A DNA stretch of 12,284 bases from Euryarchaeota archaeon UBA13 (GTDB lineage Archaea; Thermoplasmatota; Poseidoniia; Poseidoniales; Poseidoniaceae): assembly GCA_002495945.1 (NCBI GenBank), contig DAHU01000064.1, forward strand, positions 1 to 12,284, written 5' to 3'. The position numbers and the translations under genes were made by a program. Every line of letters begins with the position of its first letter. Positions within the stretch are counted from its first letter, which is position 1. The notes below the pieces were generated by a model. It was not told where the DNA came from. It did not search any database and worked only from the letters and a program-made list of their open reading frames with translations. This document shows positions 1-6,451 of the stretch, one piece after another.

Positions 1-443
1 GCACGGTAAATCAAAGAAGTGGTGAACAGAGTGATGAACGTTAAACATTCGATAACAATCAATTTCAGCTCAGAATCAACCGTCCAGTCTCCACTAAATT
101 CTAGCTCTGATAAGCGCTTGAAAATATCTCTTACCACCAACAAAGTTACTATCTCGAATTGCTTGCCAACTGCGGTAGAAAATGATTCTGGAATCGCTCT
201 AATCAACTGGTACACTTCGTATGCCAAGAGAATCGAAAACGGTGTGTATAATGCATCGAGTGGTGAATCGAGCAAATCTGTTGATGCACTGCCTACTTTT
301 AGGACGCCAATTTGATATGTGAACCAAAGCAGCAAATGAAGGATGAAACCAACGATTGCGGTGATTAAGCCAAATTGCCTAACCTTTACTTCAGCGGGCT
401 TGCCGAGTAGGCGGCCATGAAGATTTACTAATGCCTCTGTCAC
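1..443 (-). CDS. Multi-pass membrane protein, N-terminal part (runs off left edge)
   Basis: The minus strand is open from a GTG at 443 down to base 1 with no stop, giving 147 codons of an incomplete protein. After a short polar start there is a clear hydrophobic helix at about residues 24-45 (GLITAIVGFILHLLLWF). A semi-hydrophobic stretch with a TPFSILLAYEVYQLI motif lies at about 67-82, followed by SFSTAVGKQFEIVTLLVVRDIF at about 87-108. A second hydrophobic segment sits at about 126-145. The alternation of membrane helices with conserved-looking polar motifs suggests an integral membrane protein with more helices beyond the edge. I do not recognise a function; the layout is loosely channel- or sensor-like. 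GTG 443 is preferred over TTG 458 because a TATA-like TTATTT lies at -30 to -25 from it. The gene is divergent from the photolyase. A plus-strand reading frame across the same bases encodes nothing recognisable. Confidence 0.75.
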   Translation of the reverse strand, partial: MTEALVNLHGRLLGKPAEVKVRQFGLITAIVGFILHLLLWFTYQIGVLKVGSASTDLLDSPLDALYTPFSILLAYEVYQLIRAIPESFSTAVGKQFEIVTLLVVRDIFKRLSELEFSGDWTVDSELKLIVIECLTFITLFTTSLIYR

Positions 444-467
444 ACCCGTAGGTAACAATTCTTGACT

Positions 468-473
468 AAATAA
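468..473 (-). promoter_or_regulatory. TATA-like box for the left-edge membrane protein gene
   Basis: Read on the minus strand the bases are TTATTT, at -30 to -25 relative to the GTG at 443. That is the spacing expected for an archaeal TATA box feeding a leaderless transcript. It supports GTG 443 over the in-frame TTG at 458. Confidence 0.5.
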
Positions 474-518
474 GTGTGTTAATTTGAGAAAAACGATATT
501 TTGACGGAAAAACAGTCC

Positions 519-524
519 TATATA
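519..524 (+). promoter_or_regulatory. TATA box for the photolyase gene
   Basis: A perfect TATATA at -30 to -25 from the ATG at 549. It would lie inside the coding region if translation began at the upstream in-frame TTG (501), so it argues for the ATG and a leaderless mRNA. Confidence 0.55.
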
Positions 525-548
525 GCCATCAAGGAATTGTTTGTAATT

Positions 549-2519
549 ATGTTGAATGATTTACCGATACACTTGCGCGACCGTGCACGGTTGGTCAATC
601 AACACCAAAATCTGTCGGCAGAAGGACCAGTTATTGTTTGGCTAAAATCCTCCTTGCGCGTACATGAAAATCCGGCCATCGATGCCGGCAGAATAATTGC
701 TTTCAATAACAATCGCCAATTGCTGATTTACCAAGCAATTGATGAACGGTATCCACATGCTAATCTCCGTCATCACAATATGTTGTTAGACGGTGCTCGA
801 GATTTACACAAAGGTTGTACTGCACAAGGGCTAAATTATGTGTTACATGTTGCGAGAGAAAATAATCGTCAAGCGGTAATGAAACATTTTGCAAAGATCG
901 CAGGGTGCATAATAACTGATTTATTTCCGCTGCCACCGTGGAAAAATTGGGTAAAGTCGATTGCTGAATCTGCTGAATGTCCAATGGTTGAAATCGATTG
1001 TCACTGCGTAATACCAATGACGGTATTCGGTAAATCAGTTGACCGGCCCTTCAAATTTAGAGATGCGACAAAGAAATTACGCAAACGACTAATCCAACAA
1101 TCATGGCCCACAGTCGAAAAAGTGCCAGCAAGATTTGCGGGTGAATTGCCATTCACTCCGATAGATATTGACCGACTTACAACCAACCCAGAAGAAAGAA
1201 TTTTGTTGTTGAAGAATTGTGCAATCGACCCATCAGTGTATCCAATATGGCAAGAGAATGGAGGGGAGATTTCTAGCCTTGCAAGATGGCAAGAATTCCT
1301 CGACAAAAATTTGAGCGGTTATGCGAGACGACGGAATAATGCAGCCGACCCATATGGTGTATCTAGGCTTTCAGCAGCCTTCCATTATGGCTTTATCTCA
1401 CCCATGAAAGTTGCCCGTGAGGCAGCGGCAATTGGCACTAAATCGGCGGACAAATATCTAGATGAATTACTGATTTTTAGAGAACATGCTTGGCATCATG
1501 TTGCCGCATCAGAAAATCCGTATTGCAGTTCAAATCTGCCACATTGGGCGCTGGAATCCTGGAACAACACCGCAGACGACCCTCGTCCAGTACTACTTGA
1601 TGAGCACCAAATTGAATACGCTAGGTCGCCAAATCACTTGTGGAATTTGTGCCAAGAATCCCTGATTAGGCACGGTGAATTACACAATAATCTGCGCATG
1701 ACATGGGGTAAAGCAGTACCACAGTGGAGTTCATCGCTTGAACAATCGTTAATTCGGGCACAAAAATACAACGATAAATACGCGCTTGATGGACGGGATC
1801 CCTCTTCAATAGCTGGAGTTCAGTGGTGTCACGGGCTTTTTGATAGAGCATTTTTCCCATCTTTACCGGTAATGGGAGTGGTTAGAAAGCGCGATTTAGA
1901 AACTCACGCATCTAGGTTAGATCTTGAAACCTATGCAAAGCATATCAAACGTAACACCACACAAACCGGAGCTACATTTGTTGTTCTCGGCAGCGGAATT
2001 GTAGAATGCTACATCGCTAGAGTACTATTTGACAACGGAATTAATGTCTACTACCTTCCAACTCAATCATCTGATGACAACACAGAGTTAACCGATGAGC
2101 AACTAGCACCTTTACCTGATTATCTACGAGGCAGAATTACTTCAATTAGTGAGAAAATCGGCAGCAGAAATCTATCTCGTCTCGGCAAAAATCTCGTTAG
2201 AGGAATTACGATAATTGAGCCATCAGATTTGAAAATTAAATCACGAGGAAATGAAAGTGAACTACACCTTGAAGCAAACAAATCCTCAATCTCTCTTACC
2301 GGCGCAATATTTCTCAATGCGGCACAAGCTGAGGAAATTAAAACAACAACCGGGATTAATTTGTTAGATTTTAATCACTGCTCAATTCAAGAAACAATAG
2401 ATTGCGAGTCAGAAGTTAGTCTACTACCAACAGCACTTTGGCAGGCCATCGAATTTATTTGGCCATTTTGTTTGAGTCAAACCAAAGCAACATATTCGCT
2501 GCAAACGAAATTGATATGA
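549..2519 (+). CDS. Class II-type DNA photolyase with C-terminal Rossmann-like extension
   Basis: Predicted FAD-dependent, light-driven repair of cyclobutane pyrimidine dimers. The family call rests on the N-terminal GPVIVWLKSSLRVHENPAI (residues about 26-44, photolyase alpha/beta domain), the helical FAD domain, and the signature NDKYALDGRDP (408-418) followed by GVQW and HDR-like FDR. Three Trp (365, 386, 393) have the spacing (21 and 7) of the electron-transfer Trp of Methanosarcina mazei class II photolyase. Asn408 falls where that enzyme has the flavin-contacting Asn. The photolyase part ends near residue 466; about 190 further residues follow. They begin with a beta-alpha-beta dinucleotide-binding-like motif (VVLGSGIVECYIARVLFDNG) in which the third Gly of GxGxxG is Glu. 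I chose ATG 549 over TTG 501 because of the TATA box at 519-524 and because the N-terminus then matches class II length. Repair of a dimer or of another photoproduct cannot be told from sequence alone; loss of activity is unlikely given the intact Trp set. Confidence 0.88.
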   Translation: MLNDLPIHLRDRARLVNQHQNLSAEGPVIVWLKSSLRVHENPAIDAGRIIAFNNNRQLLIYQAIDERYPHANLRHHNMLLDGARDLHKGCTAQGLNYVLHVARENNRQAVMKHFAKIAGCIITDLFPLPPWKNWVKSIAESAECPMVEIDCHCVIPMTVFGKSVDRPFKFRDATKKLRKRLIQQSWPTVEKVPARFAGELPFTPIDIDRLTTNPEERILLLKNCAIDPSVYPIWQENGGEISSLARWQEFLDKNLSGYARRRNNAADPYGVSRLSAAFHYGFISPMKVAREAAAIGTKSADKYLDELLIFREHAWHHVAASENPYCSSNLPHWALESWNNTADDPRPVLLDEHQIEYARSPNHLWNLCQESLIRHGELHNNLRMTWGKAVPQWSSSLEQSLIRAQKYNDKYALDGRDPSSIAGVQWCHGLFDRAFFPSLPVMGVVRKRDLETHASRLDLETYAKHIKRNTTQTGATFVVLGSGIVECYIARVLFDNGINVYYLPTQSSDDNTELTDEQLAPLPDYLRGRITSISEKIGSRNLSRLGKNLVRGITIIEPSDLKIKSRGNESELHLEANKSSISLTGAIFLNAAQAEEIKTTTGINLLDFNHCSIQETIDCESEVSLLPTALWQAIEFIWPFCLSQTKATYSLQTKLI

Positions 2520-2597
2520 TTCACTTTCATTAGTTTTAGTTAATTTGGCCACTCTGTGTTGGAAAACATCGTACTTCGCATCGGATAATATCGATTA
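2520..2597 (+). other. Intergenic spacer between photolyase and PolB2 operon
   Basis: A 78-base gap containing a T-rich tract (2531-2546, TAGTTTTAGTTAATTT) that could end photolyase transcription or act as a TATA region for a short-leader transcript of the next gene. There is no TATA-like hexamer at -30 to -25 from the ATG at 2598, unlike several other genes here. The small gene may therefore have a leader or be read through from the photolyase. Confidence 0.3.
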
Positions 2598-2858
2598 ATG
2601 GGTCGAACAGTACCAACATGGCGAAACCGCATAGAGGCTGAGTTAACATCACTTGAGCCATTCCAAAGAGCGCTTAGTACTGCTGACCGTGAAGCCTTAG
2701 CAAGGTTGGTTAACGGTGTTAGAAATCGCCGTACAGCAGGCGGTATGTTGCCGGCTCATGACTCATGGAAACCAATGCTGTTGTCGATGCTATTGGAATG
2801 TTGTACAAGGATATCTGAACTTGAACGAATTATCGAATCTTTAACTACAGAAGAGTGA
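2598..2858 (+). CDS. Small conserved PolB2-linked protein (MGRTVPT type)
   Basis: An 86-residue soluble, mostly helical protein. It opens MGRTVPTWRNRIEAEL, continues with a charged helical region containing FQRALSTADREALARLVNGVRNRR, and has a hydrophobic helix near PMLLSMLLE before an acidic C-terminal helix. I recall this pattern (MGRTVPT start, DREA, P-M-x-L-S-x-LLE) from short conserved archaeal proteins, but no function or named domain comes with it. An in-frame stop at 2586-2588 makes ATG 2598 the first possible start. The polymerase GTG follows the stop after four bases, so the two are almost certainly co-transcribed and probably translationally coupled. That makes a polymerase accessory or regulatory role plausible by context only. 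No Cys/His metal site or signal peptide is visible. Confidence 0.8.
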   Translation: MGRTVPTWRNRIEAELTSLEPFQRALSTADREALARLVNGVRNRRTAGGMLPAHDSWKPMLLSMLLECCTRISELERIIESLTTEE

Positions 2859-2862
2859 TGCT

Positions 2863-5277
2863 GTGAAAGGTTGGATAATCGACGCGCAGTTGGGTGCTGA
2901 TGGCACCAGCATGGATGTTTGGATGTTCGTAGAGGGTCAAGGAGTAAGGCAATTAGTAGTGCCGTGGTGCGCTTCAATACATATTCATTCAGCCAAGTCG
3001 CGATTACAAAACCTCATGGAGTGGTTGGAATATCCTGAGGTAAGAACGCGATTTTCAGTGGGTGCAATGCGGTTCATCCGCCGTCGTCTGTCTCTTGACC
3101 AATATGAGATGCATGATGTCTTAGAAATAGACATGATAGATAGTCGTAAAATCCGTCAACTTGCCAACCACATCGAATCCCGTGGCGATTTTCATCGTTA
3201 CACTTTGTATTCAGTTGATGCCCACTTAGCTCAGCGATTTTTTGTTGAATACAATGTGGCTCCATTCCAATATGTCGAGTGGAACAATAGTCAATTCACA
3301 GTATTGGAAGAATCGGCGAATTGGCCTGAATTATCTCATTTGAAGATGGACTTCACCTATGATTCTGTAGACGGCTTCGATACTATTGATTCTCATTTAA
3401 AGTCGGTAACTCTGTCACTAAATTCAGGCATGAACCAAATCGAGGAAACCCCGCCAATAGAGGTGAATCATGATGGCTCTACAGCTGAATTTTTACTAAA
3501 TCTACAGCGCGAAATAAACCGCATTGACCCTGACATCATAATGACTAACGGCGGTGATTTTCTACATTTCTCGGTATTACAAAAATTGTGTCAAGAATCT
3601 AACCAATCGTTCACCTTGAGTCGTAAAGCAGTACACCTCAAACCTCGTACGATGTCAAGAATAGTCCACTCTTACGGTCAAGTAATACGTAAAGACAGTT
3701 ATTTTCCAATCCATGGACGCTTACACATCGATATCAGAGCGAGTTTCATTGTTCGAGAGGGCGGTTTACATGGCTTATTCGAACTGGCTCGCCATTCGCG
3801 TCAATCTCCTCAAGATATTTCGAGGCTGTCTCCGGGTTCGGTAATTAGCGCCATTCAAATGCGTATTGCTATGGAAGATGGCGTATTAGTGCCGTGGAAA
3901 AAAAACCGGCCAGAGGATACTAAAACGGCGTGGGAGTTGATGATGGCCGATCGCGGAGGGCTGTACTTAGATAGTAAACCGGGAGTTTACACAGAGGTAA
4001 TCGAACTCGATTTTGCTAGTTTATTCCCCAGCATTATTGCAACTCGAAACATCTCTCCAGAAACCCTTAATTGCGCTTGCTGCCAACCATCAACCGATGA
4101 TTTAGGGCCGTCAAGTTACCTGCCTTTAGAAGTAAATTTGGCGAGTAGTGAGTTAAGACGTCGGCACATAGAGGAGCGTATAGGAACAGGGCTATTTCCA
4201 ATAACTAATTCATGGGCTTTGCCAGTTCCGGGGTTGTCGTCACATACTTGCGGTAGGGTTCACGGTTTTCTTGGCCGAGTAGTAGCACCAATAATTGAGC
4301 GTCGTCGTCAATTAAAACAGCAAACAGTTAGCAAAGGAGATACTATAGATAAACAACAAAATGCCCTAAAGTGGTTGCTTGTAACCTGCTTTGGTTATAC
4401 AGGTTACAAAAATGCTAGATTTGGACGCATCGAGGCTCATGAAGCGATTTGTGCATGGGCGCGTGAAATCTTGCTGCAGACCATAGCTATGGCGGAATCA
4501 TCAGGTTGGACAGTACTACATGCGATAGTAGATTGTGTATGGTTACATAGAGAAGATGTATCTCGTCAAGAAAAACAAGTACTTGCCAAGGATTTTGCCC
4601 AACGTGTAACCCAGGAAATTGGTATTCCTTTGGAGTATGAGGACATATACCATTTCATTGGTTTTTTACCAAGTAGAATGCATGGTTCTGGTTCGTTAAC
4701 TAAATACTGGGCGTACGGCGAAAAAGGGCTGAAAATTAGAGGGATTGAATCTCGCCAACATTCAACATGTAACTGGATAAAGACTCTTCAAGACATGGCT
4801 TTGCAGATATTGGTCGATTGCGTTAATGATGGGGTCGAGATAGGTAGCAAACATGTGCAAAACATTGTGTGCAATTTGTTACATCATGAACTAACACGAC
4901 TTGTCGATTACCAAGTCGCCCTCAAAGATCTGGTTGTAACCCGGCGCGTCACCAAAGCCGTAGAGCAATTCACGGTCTCCACGCTAACTCATTCAGCATT
5001 ACTTCGAGCCAGTGCATTGGGTCACAACATCCCTCCGGGGCGCAAAGTGAGGTTCATTGTTACTAAATCAAGCAGTCGAGACTCGATAGATAGAACGATG
5101 TTGCTTGAAGAACTTGATAATGCCACAAATGTCAAGATTGATGTCCAATACTATCGAGAATTAGCCATAAGAGCAATGTGGGCAATTTTAGCACCATTTG
5201 GCTGGACTGAAGACGAGATTAGAGCAGGCAGTAAAACTGTGACACTGTTTGATTTTAATTCAACAATGCGAGCCTAA
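2863..5277 (+). CDS. polB2: B-family DNA polymerase, archaeal PolB2 type, with degenerate exonuclease
   Basis: Predicted DNA-template-dependent polymerase of family B, 804 residues. Motif A is intact (ELDFASLFPSII, 381-392, Asp383). Motif B is altered: Lys503 remains, but the usual N-S of KxxxNSxYG is V-T (KWLLVTCFG). In motif C the YGDTDS core reads HAIVDC (553-558): the second, metal-binding Asp (557) is kept and the first is Ile. A thumb/KxY-type region with TKYWAYGEKGLKIRGIESR (613-631) follows. The 3'-5' exonuclease domain is recognisable but degraded. Exo I is MDFTYD instead of DIE (162-167). Exo II is DPDIIMTNGGDFLHF (222-236), without the usual N-x-x-F-D arrangement. The GRLHIDIRASF (285-295) and ELARHSRQSPQDISRLSPG (307-325) segments and the motif C form fit PolB2 rather than replicative PolB. 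Likely a non-proofreading damage-tolerance polymerase. GTG start follows the upstream stop by four bases; the 3' end overlaps the convergent RecA-like gene. Confidence 0.88.
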   Translation: MKGWIIDAQLGADGTSMDVWMFVEGQGVRQLVVPWCASIHIHSAKSRLQNLMEWLEYPEVRTRFSVGAMRFIRRRLSLDQYEMHDVLEIDMIDSRKIRQLANHIESRGDFHRYTLYSVDAHLAQRFFVEYNVAPFQYVEWNNSQFTVLEESANWPELSHLKMDFTYDSVDGFDTIDSHLKSVTLSLNSGMNQIEETPPIEVNHDGSTAEFLLNLQREINRIDPDIIMTNGGDFLHFSVLQKLCQESNQSFTLSRKAVHLKPRTMSRIVHSYGQVIRKDSYFPIHGRLHIDIRASFIVREGGLHGLFELARHSRQSPQDISRLSPGSVISAIQMRIAMEDGVLVPWKKNRPEDTKTAWELMMADRGGLYLDSKPGVYTEVIELDFASLFPSIIATRNISPETLNCACCQPSTDDLGPSSYLPLEVNLASSELRRRHIEERIGTGLFPITNSWALPVPGLSSHTCGRVHGFLGRVVAPIIERRRQLKQQTVSKGDTIDKQQNALKWLLVTCFGYTGYKNARFGRIEAHEAICAWAREILLQTIAMAESSGWTVLHAIVDCVWLHREDVSRQEKQVLAKDFAQRVTQEIGIPLEYEDIYHFIGFLPSRMHGSGSLTKYWAYGEKGLKIRGIESRQHSTCNWIKTLQDMALQILVDCVNDGVEIGSKHVQNIVCNLLHHELTRLVDYQVALKDLVVTRRVTKAVEQFTVSTLTHSALLRASALGHNIPPGRKVRFIVTKSSSRDSIDRTMLLEELDNATNVKIDVQYYRELAIRAMWAILAPFGWTEDEIRAGSKTVTLFDFNSTMRA

Positions 5278-6026
5278 TCAATCAACACAATATCATCAAT
5301 CTCTTGCTCATATATGAGTGATAATTGTTGGTGTAAAAGTCTAGCATAACTTTGCTGCAGAGTCTCCTGTTGTTGCGGTTGTTCTCGAAATCCAGATGCT
5401 CCGCTTGGATGATGCACTAGCCACATTTTGGTCTGATTGCCTTGCCGTTTTTTCCGTCCAATTAATTTTTGATTACATCGGCTGTCAATAATGTTCAGCA
5501 GGGTCTTATGACGTTTTGAGTATGGCTTCGCTGCTGTAATAACGATTACAGCAACGTTATTTCTATTTGCTATTTCACTCAATCTAGTCATACTCCTTTT
5601 CAACAATGTTCGTGCTTCACGGTCCCTTACTTGGGAGTCAAGATGCATCGCAACAGGGCCATCTACGACAATTAATTGCGCCTCCGTGATTGATAATTCA
5701 TCTGCAATTCGTTCCACCAAGGATGAGAATTGATGCACGGTAAATCCGCGCCCGATAAACAGGTTGCGTAACAGGTAATTAGCCTCAGGCAGGGTAGGAG
5801 GGAAGCATCTGAGAATTCGTTCAGGATTGAATCGACATGCGCCATCAATCCAGTGAACATACTGACCTCCCATTAGCGCCATAGCAGTCCATGCTTCGGC
5901 GTAAGAGCGCATGGCCTTGCCCGCAAATCCGCTACCGCACAATCGGTAAATGCCACCTTTACGAGGCATAATTTGTTGCTCATCAATCACACGTTGCGGT
6001 AGCATCGGGTAGTACTTTTTCCGCAT
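5274..6026 (-). CDS. RecA/RadA-fold ATPase-like protein with degenerate P-loop
   Basis: A 250-residue protein with the order of a RecA-fold core. A Walker A-like CGSGFAGKAM (30-39) keeps Gly36-Lys37 but has Ala where Ser/Thr binds Mg. A segment VHWIDGACRFNPERI (57-71) parallels the RadA strand and helix ending in PERI. A Walker B-like strand LIVVDGP (118-124) and a later strand NVAVIVITAAKP (157-168) follow. The N-terminal DNA-binding domain of full RadA is absent, so size resembles RadB or short RadA paralogs. Nucleotide binding is possible; hydrolysis is doubtful. The C-terminus is Gln-rich (QPQQQETLQQ) and then helical. It faces the polymerase gene and overlaps its end by four bases. Context suggests a partner of PolB2, by analogy with bacterial ImuA (also RecA-like) beside DnaE2; that is inference. 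A plain RadB ortholog is the main alternative. ATG 6026 is backed by TTTTAT at -28 to -23. Confidence 0.78.
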   Translation of the reverse strand: MRKKYYPMLPQRVIDEQQIMPRKGGIYRLCGSGFAGKAMRSYAEAWTAMALMGGQYVHWIDGACRFNPERILRCFPPTLPEANYLLRNLFIGRGFTVHQFSSLVERIADELSITEAQLIVVDGPVAMHLDSQVRDREARTLLKRSMTRLSEIANRNNVAVIVITAAKPYSKRHKTLLNIIDSRCNQKLIGRKKRQGNQTKMWLVHHPSGASGFREQPQQQETLQQSYARLLHQQLSLIYEQEIDDIVLID

Positions 6027-6048
6027 ACTATAGATTAATTGAAATTTG

Positions 6049-6054
6049 ATAAAA
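6049..6054 (-). promoter_or_regulatory. TATA-like box for the RecA-like gene
   Basis: TTTTAT on the minus strand, -28 to -23 from the ATG at 6026, with purine-rich bases (CAAGA) just upstream where a BRE would sit. It fits a leaderless transcript. Confidence 0.5.
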
Positions 6055-6081
6055 GTCTTGATACAACCCCACGCTTAAAGT

Positions 6082-6107
6082 GAAACTGAACGGAAACTGT
6101 CTAGTTT
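6082..6107. repeat. Direct repeat GAAACTG x2 (11-base period) plus AAACT/AGTTT inverted repeat
   Basis: GAAACTG occurs at 6082-6088 and 6093-6099, start to start 11 bases, about one helical turn. The second copy is also the left arm of a perfect inverted repeat AAACT-N4-AGTTT (6094-6107). It lies upstream of the RecA-like gene's TATA box and in the shared divergent region with the PRC-barrel gene. It is a candidate operator; no regulator is identified. Confidence 0.35.
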
Positions 6108-6142
6108 AATTCACGACAATTTATTCTTGGTTCGAGGTTTTC

Positions 6143-6148
6143 TTTATC
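6143..6148 (+). promoter_or_regulatory. TATA-like box for PRC-barrel/RNase Z genes
   Basis: TTTATC, the same hexamer as before the gene at 10177, but at -39 to -34 from the ATG at 6182. A transcript would start about 10 bases ahead of the start codon. The position is less compelling than the other boxes. Confidence 0.35.
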
Positions 6149-6181
6149 TTGTGGTGGCGCTAGGCCTACACGGGTCACATC

Positions 6182-6442
6182 ATGACACAAGGCGAAGACC
6201 ATGTTTCTCGAATGGCGGGTATGGAAGTATACCTGCCGACTGGACAGAAACTTGGAGTGGTCTATGATGTGGTAATCGATACTGATGGAATCCGCTGCAC
6301 CCATCTATTCGTTAGAGAGACCGACCATGAACTCGTTGAAGGAGGAATAAATGTAGCAGTTCCTTGGCGTTGGGTCAGAGGTGTTCACGATATCGTTTTG
6401 TTGCGATGGTTCCCGCCAACACCAATCCCGATGAACAAATGA
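6182..6442 (+). CDS. PRC-barrel domain protein
   Basis: An 86-residue single-domain protein. The body follows the PRC-barrel pattern: AGMEVYLPTGQKLGVVYDVVIDTDG (12-36, beta strands with the G-x-x-LG-x-V-x-D core), HLFVRETD (41-48), then VAVPWRWVRGVHDIVLLR (58-75), the terminal P-x-x-x-V-R-G-x-x-D-x-V-L-L motif. PRC-barrels are small beta-barrels used as protein interaction modules. Archaeal stand-alone versions have been linked to RNA metabolism and, in haloarchaea, to cell-division complexes; which applies here cannot be read from sequence. The ATG is fixed by an in-frame TAG at 6161-6163 with no other start codon between. The RNase Z gene begins nine bases after the stop, so the two are probably one operon. 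No signal peptide or membrane helix. Confidence 0.85.
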   Translation: MTQGEDHVSRMAGMEVYLPTGQKLGVVYDVVIDTDGIRCTHLFVRETDHELVEGGINVAVPWRWVRGVHDIVLLRWFPPTPIPMNK

Positions 6443-6451
6443 GGCATTTTC

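Noticed and set aside
19..315. Plus-strand open frame of 98 codons
   Set aside because: Its product is Ser/Asn/Thr-rich with no pattern. The opposite strand encodes a coherent membrane protein with a TATA box.
501..548. TTG 501 as photolyase start
   Set aside because: It would put a perfect TATA box inside the gene and add residues with no match to class II photolyases. ATG 549 fits both.
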